Shown: one piece after another, positions 1-9,826 of the stretch | Numbering within the stretch: the first letter of the stretch is position 1 | How the letters are laid out: the number at the start of each line of letters is the position of its first letter | Assembly: GCF_016802725.1 (NCBI RefSeq) | Contig: NC_052671.1 | Coordinates: forward strand, 18,521,231-18,585,230 | DNA: 64,000 nt | Direction of reading: 5' to 3' | From: Solenopsis invicta | Lineage: Eukaryota; Arthropoda; Insecta; Hymenoptera; Formicidae | Program-made: the position numbers and the translations under genes | The notes under the pieces: generated by a model | Databases searched by the model: none | Seen by the model: the letters and a program-made list of their open reading frames with translations, nothing else | What the model was told of the DNA's origin: nothing

Positions 1-23
1 GTGGAGTGGGGGAAGTCCCCGTA

Positions 24-108
24 CGATCTCGAAAGACGTGCAGTGCAAAATTTCACAGTCAGTAACTGAGAGTCGTTCGACGATCTTGAGAGACGTGCTG
101 TGCATTTT
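24..108. repeat. short tandem duplication, ~28 bp motif twice
   Basis: A motif beginning CGATCTYGARAGACGTGC occurs at 24-51 and again, diverged, at 81-108, a period of 57 bases. It lies just outside the left arm of the large palindrome and no gene is visible in it. Confidence 0.6.
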
Positions 109-129
109 GGAAAGAGAGCTGTTGTTATT

Positions 130-1660
130 TTGGAAACTTATTACGGTATGCGTGCGTTCGTGTGCATGCGTACGTGTATGTGCATGCATGCGTACACGCA
201 CCAGCATAAATGGTGTCTCTCCGCGCTGACGCTCGGCTGCCGTACACACGCGAGCTACGCGAGGCGCGCACGTACGTGTTTCGTGGCAGCGCAGCGGAGG
301 TCGGGATGCCGGCAGAAAGTAGTGGGGGGCGTTTCGATACCGCATCTTCCTCGCTCGACAATGGATCGAGAGAGAAGACACGGAATCGCGGCGCTCGAGA
401 AACTGACAGAAATGGTATCCCTTGCGCCTATACGGCTGGTATACGAGATACCGCGGTTCGTCGCGCGCTGTTGTAATTTTTACTTGCATAAAGAAATTTA
501 CTCGGATACGAATATTTGTTTGAAAAATAATGTAAGTAGAATTACGATTTTTAATAATAAATTAAAATTATGTCATCACGGCAATACAGCACTTATACGA
601 AGAAAAAAATTTTCTTCATCTAAGCAAATTATGTTAGTTTAAGATTATAAATTCTTCCAAGAAGATTTTATATTGTTGCTTATATATGAAACAATGAATT
701 GTTGAATTGACATTTAATTTTTTTCTGTACAATAATAAATTAAAATTATGTCATCACGGCAATATATTTTAGCTTCAATTTGTAGGACTATTACTTTACG
801 TAGAGACATAATTTTAATTAATTAATGAATGTAAATCTCTTTACTTACTTATTAAAATAATCTGTATTAGAAAATAATTTTAATTCGATTAATTTATAGA
901 TATGTTAACATTATCGGGCAAGCCAGTTTACTTTGTAATTGAGGTAAAACAATACTCGGAGAAGTGACAGACTTCTTTATATTTTGACGTTACAAATTAC
1001 TGTACAAAATTTAAGAAAAATCAGACGTTCATTTGGCTCCTCTCTCAGAGTATTGTTTTACGCCAATTACAAAGTAAACTAGCTTGCCCGATAATGTCTA
1101 TAAATTAATCAAATGGTTAATTTAATTCATTGTTTCATATATAAGCAACAATATAAAATCTTCTTGGAAGAATTTATAATCTTAAACTAACATAATTTGC
1201 TTAGATGAAGAAAATTTTTCTCTTCATGTAAGTGCTGTATTGCCGTGATGACATAATTTTAATTTATTATTAAAAATCGTAATTCTATTAACATTATTTT
1301 TCAAACGAATATTCGTATCCGAGTAAATTTCTTTATACAATTAAAAATTACAACAGTGCGCGACGACCCGCGGTATCCCGTATACCGGCCGTATAGGCGC
1401 AAGGGATACCATTTCTGTCAGTTTCTCGAGCGCCGCGATTCCGTGTCTTCTCTCTCGATCCATTGTCGAGCGAGGAAGATGCGGTATCGAAACGCCCCCC
1501 ACTACTTTCTGCCAGCACCCCAACCTCCGCCGCGCTGCCACGAAACACGTACGTGCGCGCCTCGCGTAGCTCGCATGTGTGCGGCAGCCGAGCGTCACGC
1601 GGAGAGACACCATTTATGCCGGTGCGTGTACGTGCGTGCGTATGTATATAAATTAATATA
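130..1660. repeat. large fold-back palindrome (foldback-like element)
   Basis: The sequence at about 195-720 returns as an imperfect reverse complement at about 1125-1635, and the TG-rich borders (about 130-200 and 1620-1660) are also mirrored. A second, inner pair of arms lies at about 890-965 and 1038-1110, both carrying the motif TTATCGGGCAAGC, with the centre near 1000. The left side holds about 170 extra bases (about 720-890) that the right lacks, including a repeat of the 38-base segment at 548-585 (again at 728-765). Short ORFs in both arms mirror each other and look non-coding. The arrangement resembles Foldback or long-TIR non-autonomous DNA elements; no transposase is visible. Confidence 0.8.
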
Positions 1661-2136
1661 TCGTGTATGTGCTTGAGTACGAGCGTGTGCATGCATGCGT
1701 CCGTGTGCATGCGTACATGCGTGTACACACATGTGTATGTGTGCATGCATGCGTGCGTGTGCATGCGTACGTGTATGTGCATGCATGCGTACGTGCGTGC
1801 GTATGTGTGCATGCGTACGTGAGTGCGCGCGTGTCATGCATACGTGTGTGTGCATGCGTACGTGCGTGCGTGCGTGTGCATGCATGCATGAGTATATGCG
1901 TGCGCGCGTGTACATGCATGCATGCGTGTGCATGCATGCATGAATATATGCGTGCGCGCGTGTACATGTGTGGGCGCGTGTACATGCGTGCGCGCGTGTT
2001 ATGCTTACGTGTATGCACGCGTACGTGCGTGCGTGCGTGTGCATGCATGCGTATGTGCGTGCGTGCATGTGCATGCACGCGTACGTGCGTGCATGCGTGT
2101 ACATACGTATACGTGGGTATGTATGTATGTATATAA
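1620..2136. repeat. TG/GCATGC-rich low-complexity microsatellite block
   Basis: About 515 bases consist of irregular alternation of purine-pyrimidine words such as TGCATGCG, TGCGTGCG and TACGTGCG, with long alternating tracts of the kind that can adopt Z-DNA. All long ORFs through it, on both strands, encode only His/Thr/Arg/Ala or Cys/Val/Met/Arg low-complexity strings and are shadows. It directly abuts the 5' side of the piggyBac coding region. Confidence 0.9.
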
Positions 2137-2189
2137 AAAATCATTTTCGTGTAGTAATTTCAATGGTTTTTTTCCTTTAAAACAGTAAA

Positions 2190-3941
2190 ATGGAATTGCG
2201 ATCAAAAAAATTGTCAGAAGTAGCAAATATACTTTTGAAAACTGCTGAGGAAAGTTTTGACGATATAGATAACATGAGCGACGAAGGAGAAAGCTATTTA
2301 GAAGAACACTGCTCAACAGTGTCCGAGGAAGAAGCTGACAATGAATCTGATATAAATGACAACTCGGAACAAATTATTGATCCAGATGAGAGCCAGCGTA
2401 AAAAGAAGGGACGTTCAAGTAAATATTTACGCGCATCTAATTTTAAACGGTCATTTAACGCCAGAATCTCGAGGTAGATCAATTAAAACAGAATTTGACA
2501 CTATAAAAGTCGAAGCAAAAGGTGCTGCAAAATCCGTTTCAACATCGCTCGAAGCCTGGTCTTTTCTTTTATCAGATGATATTTTAAATAAAATTATTTT
2601 ACATACAAACATAGAAATCGAACGGCATCGATATAAATTGTTAACTGAAAATAAAATCATACCATCTTATTACAACCATATGACTTTAATAGAGTTTAAA
2701 GCTTTCATAGGCTTATTATATTATGCTGGATTCAATAAATTAAATTATACGGATATTCGACATTTATGGTCTCCATTTTCAATGCCGTTATTTAATGCAA
2801 CGATGTTAGAAAACAGATTTACATTTTTATTAATTTGTCTCCGATTTGATGATAAAGAAACGCGCGCACAGCGTCAAAAAACTGACAATTTTTTTTGCAT
2901 GAGAGAAATATGGGATGACTTTATTGCGAACTGTATAAAACATTATGAACCTAGCAATACTTCCACTGTAGATGAACAGTTGCTCAATTTTCGCGGCCGA
3001 TGTCGTTTTCGTATGTATATTCCAAGTAAGCCAGATAAATATGGTTTAAAAATTATATCTTTAAATGACGCAAAAACATTTTATATGATTAATGCGATTC
3101 CATATGTAGGAACTGTAATGGATAAGGATCCAATGGAAGCAATACCAACTTATTATGTTCGACAAATTTGTGAGGCTATTTATAATAGCAATCGTAATGT
3201 AACATGTGATAATTGGTTCACATCTGTACCTCTCGTTGATAAAATGAAAAAAGATTATAATATTACGATTGTAGGAACAATAAAAAAAGATAAACGAAAG
3301 ATTCCGAATAGCAATTCCTAAAGAAGGCAACAGTCAATTTGCTTATCATGGTGATAAAACTTTAGTATCCTATAATCCAAAGAAAAACAAAATTGCTTTA
3401 CTATTATCGTCTTTTCACAAATGTGGAAAAATTGATGAAGCGTCAGGAAAGCCAGAAATAGTTTTGTTTTATAATAAAACAAAAGGAGGTACAGATGTGT
3501 TTGATCAATTAATGCATGAATACAGTACTTGTCCTAGAACTAAAAGATGGCCTATGAGTTATTTTTACGGAATTCTAGATCAGTCTGTAAAATGCCTTCA
3601 TTTTATATACTTTTAATCTAGCAAATAAGGAAAAGCGATATACATTTATAGAACAATTAAGTTTATCATTAATTAAACCGTTTTTAACAATAAGGTTGAC
3701 AACAACGTTGCGTTTACGCATTCGACTTTTTATAGAATCAATTCTATCTACAGATATTCCGGAAGACAATAACCCGCGGAATTATCTACGCGATAATATT
3801 ATGGAAATTTGAAAAAGATGTGCGTTTTGTCCATATTCAATTCATAGAAAAACACAATATAAATGTTTAAGATGTCATTCACCCATGTGTGTAGAACACA
3901 CAGCCAAAATATGCTATATATGTTCTCTGAACGCAGAATAA
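2190..3941 (+). pseudogene. piggyBac transposase (DDE_Tnp_1_7), frameshifted
   Basis: The element's transposase would cut and paste at TTAA sites. The coding sequence starts with an acidic N-terminus at 2190, passes to another frame near 2430-2470, and continues in one frame to 3321. It shifts again near 3305 and once more near 3590 before reaching a TAA at 3939-3941. The fold is recognisable from the N-terminal helical block (FKAFIGLLYYAG) and all four metal-binding aspartates in order: D in STVDEQLL, D in CDNWFTS, and the pair in GGTDVFDQ. The C-terminus carries the family's cysteine-rich RING-like motif (CAFC, CLRC, CYIC). At least three frame breaks and an in-frame TGA before the cysteine-rich tail make it inactive. 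Decay is light enough that the catalytic core is fully readable. Confidence 0.9.
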
Positions 3942-3989
3942 AATATATTATATCATAAAATACTTTTTTCAATTTTAAACACCTTTAAT

Positions 3990-4345
3990 TAATCATAAAA
4001 ATACCTCATACTCTCCTTGTTACGCAAGTATATTTTTTAATAAAAATGACAATAATATAATTTTTTTTTAAGTATGACTTTTTAGCTTTACAACGCCATA
4101 TTGTAAAGTCCTTAAAAGCTTTTTGTTGCAAAGATATGATTTTTTTTTTAAGTGGATTTTTAGACATTCAAAAATACCTCATATTCTCCTTGTTACATAA
4201 TTATATTTTTTAAAAGGAATGACAATGCCATAATTTTTTTTGAGAGTATGACTCTTTATCTTTAAAACGCCATATTGTAAAGTTCTTAAAAGATTTTTGT
4301 TGCAAAGATATGATTTTTTAAAAGAAAAGTGGATTTTTGAACAAT
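3990..4345. repeat. tandem duplication, ~172 bp unit x2, in the piggyBac 3' region
   Basis: A unit beginning AAAAATACCTCATAYTCTCC occurs at about 3996 and again at about 4169. The words ACGCCATATTGTAAAGT and GTTGCAAAGATATGATT recur at the same spacing. Internal repeats near the ends are common in piggyBac subterminal regions. The two units have diverged by point changes and short T-run differences. Confidence 0.8.
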
Positions 4346-4564
4346 TTCTAATTTTTGCTTAATGGTTTTTTCTTTATAATTTCACAATAAACCATTTTTT
4401 GGTAATGCCGATTGTGCAGTCACATTTCTGAGATTCTAAACTTTCATTTAAAAAAAAATTGTTAAAATATATTGATTGTAATCAAAGTTATAGCTTCTCA
4501 AAGTTAGAAAAGTCTCTCAGACCCAAAAATGTGTTTCCGTATTTTACGGGATCGGTGTGTTTAA

Positions 4565-4571
4565 GGGTTAA
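4565..4571 (+). other. piggyBac 3' terminus and TTAA target site
   Basis: The sequence GGG followed by TTAA marks the transposon edge. The reading frame of the Gypsy integrase begins immediately to the right, which supports this as an insertion junction. Confidence 0.75.
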
Positions 4572-5157
4572 AAATGTATGCAAGTTATTACAGATAAAAA
4601 AGCAGACAACGGCGTATCACCCTAAAAGCAATTGAAATCTAAAGCGTTTTCATCAAACGCTGGCGGAATATCTACACCATTATATCAACGAAGAGCAGAC
4701 CAACTGGGACGAAAGAATTCCCTACGCAATGTTCGTATTTAATACGACATCGCACACAGTCACCGGATACACTCCGTTTAAGCTAGTGTACGGGAAGAAG
4801 GCCACGTTACGGCACTATCCAAGACACCGGAAACAACATACAACTACGATGATTACGCACGAAAATTAAAAGAAAGAATAAAAGCCGCAAACCAGATAGC
4901 ACAAGAAAACCTTAAAAAGAAAACAACTAAGGCGAAGCAATACTACGACCAGAAAACAAAGAAAACCGCTTACAAAATCGGAGATAAAGTTTTACTCTAC
5001 AAGACTTTAAGAAGAGGAAGATCGAAAAAATTAAAAGCATTATAGATTGGACCATATGTAATACTAAAAAAACACAACGATGTGAATTACACAATCAAGA
5101 AGGAAAGAAAAAAAGTAAGAGTACACATAAACAGAATAAAGCAATTTATAGATAATT
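4572..5157 (+). pseudogene. Gypsy/errantivirus integrase C-terminal half
   Basis: The retroviral-type integrase joins element cDNA to the host chromosome. The visible part begins within the DDE core (TTAYHPKSN, where the family motif is HPQSNG), continues through a block with FNTTSHTVTGYTPF and YGKK, and ends with a basic C-terminal domain (GDKVLLY, IGPYVILKK-like, HINRIKQF) resembling the GPY/F module. A TGA interrupts the frame just after the HPKSN motif, and a frameshift follows YGKKATL near 4800. A TAG at about 5043 breaks the C-terminal domain. The 5' half was separated by the piggyBac insertion at TTAA. Confidence 0.8.
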
Positions 5158-5609
5158 AAAAGAAAAAATGCCGCAAAGGAAAAAGCATGACCATACAAAA
5201 TTTCTTTACTTTTCTCCCACCTCTTCCCTATCGGAAACGCGCCACAAAAAAAACGCTTAAAAAAGCATACACATACACACGCTCTATAAATAAAATAAAA
5301 GCGAGAAGAAAAAAACGCTACACATAAGACAGAGACAAACACACTAAGCGACAATATAACGCGCAGACAAAAAGTAAGCACACAAAACAAATAAAGCCAA
5401 AAAATAAAATAAAAGAATAAAATAAAAACTCGCCCAAAAACATTTAGATTTGTTTTTTTTATAACGGGAAAAAATCCTCATAGGATACCTTTCTCTTCTC
5501 CTAAAGGAGAAGGTTATACTGGACTTCTACCGGCTAAGAAACTTCGATGGTCTAAATAAAAAAGTTATAAATAAAAATTGTCTACAAAAGTCACTACTAA
5601 AAAACTATA

Positions 5610-6125
5610 CTAAAAAATTACAGTCACAAAAAAAAGATAACTATTCCTATTTCTGTCATTAAACGAGTGAAGTTGAAATCTCCCCAAATAAATAACACCC
5701 GCGGGTTCACCCAAACCATCCTCAAAGTCCAACAAAAACAGGTCATCAAGGACGCCGGCACCAACAAGATTCGTAGGCTGGACATCCCTCACAGAGTTTT
5801 CACCGTCAGACTCGATATCGAGATCCACATCACCATCCCCCATCTCTAAATCAGACTGTTCAGACTCCATCTCGAAGTCAGACTCATCAGACTCCATTTC
5901 CGAATCAGAGCTGCCCTCCGAAGAATCCGCACCAGCAGGAGCATACCTGCCGCCAACGACACCCTCAACGCCCTCAGGGTCGCGCATATCGTTCAATAAG
6001 AGCTCACCCAGGAGCTCCTCATCCTCTTCCGCAGCAAAGTGCAACTCCAGCAGCTCTGGGTCAATCTCGTCTTGACCAGAGCCCACCTCCACGTCCGCTA
6101 CAGGACCACCAATATCACCTGGCAC
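5610..6125 (-). CDS. acidic antisense ORF within the errantivirus-like element
   Basis: About 170 codons run on the minus strand with strong Asp/Glu/Ser clustering in the middle (for example MESDESDFEMESEQ). The product is not recognised. The ORF has no good ATG: the first residue corresponds to GTG, with further open frame upstream to about 6165. A candidate acceptor on the minus strand (TTTGTGCCAG) lies at the beginning of the ORF. A canonical donor (TTG then GTAAGTGT) lies at the end of the other acidic minus-strand ORF about 230 bases upstream, so the two could be exons of one antisense transcript. The opposite strand in this interval is Ser/Pro-rich and broken by stops. It could be composition only; coding status is unproven. 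Confidence 0.35.
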   Translation of the reverse strand: MPGDIGGPVADVEVGSGQDEIDPELLELHFAAEEDEELLGELLLNDMRDPEGVEGVVGGRYAPAGADSSEGSSDSEMESDESDFEMESEQSDLEMGDGDVDLDIESDGENSVRDVQPTNLVGAGVLDDLFLLDFEDGLGEPAGVIYLGRFQLHSFNDRNRNSYLFFVTVIF

Positions 6126-6306
6126 AAAACAACGCCAAATAATATTGGTGGTCTTGTACTTTTTTTAGGCAGCAAGACAACTGAAAGAAGACTGAAAAAC
6201 AGCAAAAAGCCAAAGCCAAAGAAATAACAGCCAAAAGTTGACTTAGCCGAAGTAAAAAGTTATCAGTAAAACGTGACACCAGGTAAGAAAAAACATGAAT
6301 ACGAAA

Positions 6307-6705
6307 TCAGAAGCTCGCAAAAAGAAAGAGAATAGCAATACACTTACCAAGAGAATGAGTAACTGCCAGAAAATCTCCACGAGGAACAATGTCAGTGGAT
6401 TGAAAAAAGTGATCAGAAGCAGCATCCAAATCACCATCCACGCGAAACGCATCATCCATCCCTGAGAACATATACATAGGACCGTCGACGACAAAACCAG
6501 AAGAAGAGTCAAAGACATCCCAGAAGTCGGCCGGGTCACCCTCAAAACCGACCGAGTTCTCCCGAAATTCAACCGGATCATCCTCATCACTCTCCCAAAT
6601 AGAATTAAAGAAACGCAAAGAAACACGATACAACATGACAAAAGAGACCGAACGACAACCGACAAAAGACAGAAATGACACGAAAAAACAGTCACAAGCC
6701 CACAA
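6307..6705 (-). CDS. acidic antisense ORF, possible 5' exon
   Basis: The minus-strand ORF has a hydrophobic, cysteine-containing N-terminus (about residues 1-35, resembling a signal or membrane segment) followed by an acidic stretch with WESDEDDPVEF and GDPADFWDVFD. It contains a textbook splice donor on the minus strand near 6354 (TTG, then GTAAGTGTATT). Splicing there would remove the hydrophobic tail and could lead into the acidic ORF at 5610-6125. It sits between integrase and env of the element and on the opposite strand. No family is recognised. Confidence 0.35.
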   Translation of the reverse strand: MWACDCFFVSFLSFVGCRSVSFVMLYRVSLRFFNSIWESDEDDPVEFRENSVGFEGDPADFWDVFDSSSGFVVDGPMYMFSGMDDAFRVDGDLDAASDHFFQSTDIVPRGDFLAVTHSLGKCIAILFLFASF

Positions 6706-6834
6706 TAAAAAGACAGATCAAATAACAAAAGCTGAATAATGATCAAACAAAACCGATTAAATTGCAGACTCATGGCCACGAAGAGCCTACCAGAGGAAGT
6801 AAAAACGAAGCCACCGTACAAGATGCAAGAATTC

Positions 6835-7925
6835 TAACAGGAACCAAGGATATATTTTGAAAAAATCGGAACGATGAAGCAAGTAGAAACCACGTGGAAA
6901 CTGGCAATAGAAATCGACGCCGCGACAATAAACCGACGAGTGATGCAACTCCAAGAATACATAAAGCAAACCAAGAAAATGTGCAAGCTATTAATAATGA
7001 ACCAAAATTACAAAAATTCACTGCAAATACTGAAAGAAGAAAACAAAAAAATAATAACAGCAACAGAAAGACTCCAAGCAATATACAAAAAACCAATAGC
7101 AAGACGAGGACTAATAGACGCCATAGGCAAGATTAGCGAAACGCTATTTGGAACCATGGACCCAAATAACGCACAAGCAATAGAAGAACAATTACAACTA
7201 CTTAACAATAACCAAAAAACAATACAGCATGTGACGCAGAATCAGTTAAAAATTGTAAACGCAACCATGGGACACATGCAGACGTTGGAACAAATGATCC
7301 AGGAAAACGAGACTATACTCACAAACATAACAAGAAAGTTGCAAAGACAAGTAGCAAGAACACTAGAACAAATAAATCGACGAATACATAACACTACTAA
7401 ACACCATCATAGCAGATCTGCAAGAAGACATCAGAGACATCACGGAATACCTAACGATGGAGCAGCACAAGGCAGCAACAATTAGACTACTACTGATTAA
7501 CCAAGTCATAGCAGAACTAAAGGAAGCGATCACGCATCTAACGGAAAGACTACACTTTCCATTCAGGATCCAGATGGCAGACAAATACACCATGGCCAAA
7601 AATACACAAGTATTACCGCATACTTCAACGGCACAAGCATATATAGCGTAATAAAACTTCTGGTAGTAGCATACCCCATACGAAATAATAAAAGCGATAC
7701 CATTACCAAGACACAATTATAACAATGTATTCGCGTTAATTAAAATAACTCAGCCGCTCGCGGCAATCAGTAAATCGAGCCACACATATATGCGAATAAA
7801 AAAAGAAGACTTAAGCAATTGTATAATAGAAAACACAGCGTACACATACGAAAAAAATCTATCAAGATATCACATACAATCCGACGCGCCATGCGAGATT
7901 TAAATGTACACAGAGGCAAAACAGA
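6835..7925 (+). pseudogene. errantivirus env remnant (baculovirus F-like fusion protein)
   Basis: The ORF at 6874-7485 and the frame-shifted continuation to about 7900 resemble the envelope fusion protein shared by insect errantiviruses and baculovirus F. A dibasic site (residues 77-78 of the ORF) is followed directly by a glycine-led hydrophobic segment (GLIDAIGKI) and a FGTMD motif, the arrangement of a cleaved fusion peptide. A long Gln/Asn-rich coiled-coil region follows (about residues 100-170). The homologous frame extends upstream of 6874 to a TAA near 6835. A frameshift lies between about 7390 and 7455, and further stops follow before a TGA/TAA cluster near 7900. The transmembrane anchor is not seen. 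The gene is broken and incomplete. Confidence 0.7.
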
Positions 7926-8137
7926 GCAGCGATAGCCGGAATAAGCGTATACATATATAAGCGAAAGAAGAAACAAAACATTAATACAATAACAGAAATA
8001 TAAAAAAAAAAATTTGATGTAGTAACCGCAGAACGAAAAGAATAAACATACCAAGCACATATAATATTAACCATAGCCAGCGAAAAAACTGTAATAGATA
8101 ACGGAAATCTCAGTCCCCTCAATTTCCTTTTCTCAAG

Positions 8138-8147
8138 TGGGAAAGAA
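8138..8147 (+). other. polypurine tract of the errantivirus-like element
   Basis: The purine run GGGAAAGAA lies immediately before the LTR-type start TGTTATAG at 8148. It would prime plus-strand synthesis. Confidence 0.55.
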
Positions 8148-8412
8148 TGTTATAGTCAAGCTATAACTTCGCGCATGACAACCTTAAACAGGTCACCATG
8201 CCGCAAATTAAAACACTTGTTAAGCATTTTCGTGACACGATGAAACAATCAGAAAGCCCAGAAACCCGAAAACCCAACGGGCATTGCCGAAATTGTGTCA
8301 CGAGAACGCTGACCAAGTAGAAGTAATTGCGTTAAACAGTGACTCTCCAGCCACGCCTACTAACGCGTACTACCGCCTCATGCGGCACGCAACGTCGTAA
8401 CACGAGCGCTCG
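8148..8412 (+). repeat. 3' LTR fragment
   Basis: The segment starts with TG directly after a polypurine tract and is G+C-richer than its surroundings. It is interrupted at about 8418-8420 by the P-like element. No second LTR is present to confirm its length. Confidence 0.5.
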
Positions 8413-8420
8413 TAAACGAT

Positions 8421-9546
8421 GGGTGTTTACGATAACCTAAGTTGAGTTGGTTTCCATTAGAGCCAAAAAATATTAGGCGTGACTCTCTCTAGTACCTTTA
8501 TGATTCATGACAACTCAACGCTGTATCGTATTGCCTGAGTTAAGTTAAACCTCGTGCTCAACCGGTGGACTGCGTAGAATAGTCGAAATATGAAACAATA
8601 CGATTATAAGGCACGAATTAATTTTAGAAATAAAAACATCATATATGCAAACTTAAATAAATGTTTTGAATATATTACCAATTTAAAAGAAACTCCATGT
8701 GGAAACATGCTCATTAATTCTCGTAGAAACGCTAGATTTTTAGGTTCTTATATTTCAATTGAATGTTTAATGGGATTATGCTTTGCGAAAAACCAAATTC
8801 TTTGTTATAATATATTTGCACTTTTAAATTAAATCAAGATCATTCAAAACTTACGTTTAGTATTATAAGACAGCAATTTAGATGCAATAATAACCCTATA
8901 GTTTAAAGCAATTTCAAAGTGCAATAAAACAAATTTTGTTTCATATGGAATTAAAAAGAGATTCGTCTGGAAACTGTATTTCATTATCAAATATAAATAG
9001 ATTGTATTTTACTTCTTAATTAAATTTAATTACGACAGTAAATAAAACCGCCAATAATGGAAAATAGACATTAGTAACTGATGCATCAAATTGTGATAAT
9101 AAATACTAGAAATATATGATATTGCTTTGTATTGTAATAAAAATAACACGCAGCTAATTACGAAATGCTCCCGCAGTATTATATCATACATATCAGGCAT
9201 TGCAGTACGTTTTTTAACAAAAAAAGTTTTGAACAATGTGTTGACGCTTTGACAGAACTCCAGCTAAATTCTTACGACCATGATTTGATTTCCATAAAAA
9301 ATAAAGGAGGCTTATTATTTCCTTCAAAAGATGCAATATTTATGTGTGAGGTTTATGAGAAACTTATACAAATAGCTATTCCGAAATTTCTACATAGTAC
9401 ATCGGCTGAGCACGAGGTCTAACTTAACTCAGGTAATACGATACAGCATTGAGTTGTCTTAAATCATAAAGGTATTAGAGAGAGTTACGCCCAACATTTT
9501 TCGGCCCTAGTGGAACCCAACTCAACTTGGGTTATTGTAAACACCC
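8421..9546. mobile_element. short P/THAP9-like element with ~140-bp terminal inverted repeats
   Basis: The ends at 8421-8565 and about 9405-9546 are imperfect inverted repeats beginning GGGTGTTTAC. They share ACTCAACGCTGTATCGTATT (left) with its complement (right). GAT flanks both ends (8418-8420 and 9547-9549), an apparent 3-bp target duplication, although P elements normally make 7-8 bp. Internally the plus strand carries two segments of transposase C-terminus. It looks like an internally deleted, non-autonomous derivative. Confidence 0.7.
8590..9422 (+). pseudogene. P-element/THAP9-like transposase C-terminal fragments
   Basis: Two open stretches, 8590-8832 and 9165-9422, align by eye with consecutive parts of the better preserved P-like transposase at 57821-58846. 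The first has NSRRNARFLGSYISIECLMGL, comparable to the CTRKTGFLGFVICLQNMF segment there. The second has KNKGGLLFPSKDAIFMCEVYEK, comparable to LKNRGKLSIPSEDVVRITNHCEK. The intervening 330 bases are A+T-rich and full of stops. No catalytic residues remain, so the fragments cannot encode an active enzyme. Confidence 0.65.
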
Positions 9547-9553
9547 GATGTCA

Positions 9554-9818
9554 GGGAGTCGATCATGAAACTTTTTCCCTAGGGCGGAAACGTGAAAAGT
9601 GAAAATCTTTACCATTGAAGTTAATGGAGAAATTTTTCACTTTTCACGTTTCTGCTTTAGGGAAAAAGTTTCATGATTGACCCCCAGGGGGTCGATCATG
9701 AAACTTTTTCCCTGGGGCGGAAACGTGAAAAGTGAAAATCTTTACCATTGAAGTTAATGGAGAAATTTTTCACTTTTCACGTTTCCGCCTTAGGGAAAAA
9801 GTTTCATGATCGACCCCC
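9554..9818. repeat. two tandem palindromic MITE units (~131 bp each)
   Basis: Units at 9554-9685 and 9687-9818 are each near-perfect hairpins. The outer words GGGTCGATCATGAAAC and its complement enclose AACGTGAAAAGTGAAAA and its complement, around a short centre (TTACCATTGAAGTTAATGG). The same terminal motif GGGGGTCRATCATG recurs at 10468, 11604-11620 and 13639-13655, which defines a local family. Confidence 0.85.
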
Positions 9819-9826
9819 AGGATAAC

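Larger units (their letters stand above)
2190..4567 (+). mobile_element. piggyBac-family transposon, 5' end missing
   Basis: The transposase relic at 2190-3941 is followed by about 620 bases of A+T-rich 3' sequence that ends GGG at 4565-4567, then TTAA at 4568-4571. This is the canonical piggyBac 3' terminus and target tetranucleotide. The flanking sequence after TTAA reads as Gypsy integrase, so the element inserted at a TTAA within that gene. No TTAACCC-type left end is seen upstream of 2190. Instead the coding region abuts the TG-rich block, so the left end was probably lost with the left half of the host retroelement. Confidence 0.8.
4568..8412 (+). mobile_element. errantivirus-like Gypsy retroelement, 3' half
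   Basis: In order, this stretch holds the C-terminal half of an integrase (4572-5157), about 1.4 kb with two acidic antisense ORFs, an env remnant (about 6835-7925), a polypurine tract (about 8138-8147) and the start of a 3' LTR at 8148. The LTR is cut at about 8412 by a P-like element. Everything upstream of the integrase catalytic centre is missing, because the left edge is the piggyBac insertion. The pol-env-LTR order is that of insect errantiviruses. Confidence 0.75.

Noticed and set aside
100..642. 180-codon plus-strand ORF and its mirror on the minus strand (1341-1812)
   Set aside because: Both lie in the arms of the palindrome, and the same frames appear on both sides because the DNA is mirrored. 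No domain is recognised.
1595..2144. Several 80-170-codon ORFs in both strands of the TG-rich block
   Set aside because: They encode only periodic His/Thr/Ala/Arg or Cys/Val/Met strings dictated by the microsatellite, and all frames are open because the repeat lacks stop words.
2100..2190. Possible piggyBac 5' terminus
   Set aside because: No TTAACCC motif or inverted partner of the 3' end is present, so I do not annotate a left end.
6243..8122. Hydrophobic minus-strand ORFs (6243-6821, 6770-7102, 7767-8122) resembling membrane proteins
   Set aside because: They are complements of the A/Lys/Asn-rich env strand. Phe/Leu/Cys richness follows from base composition, and no conserved motif is seen.
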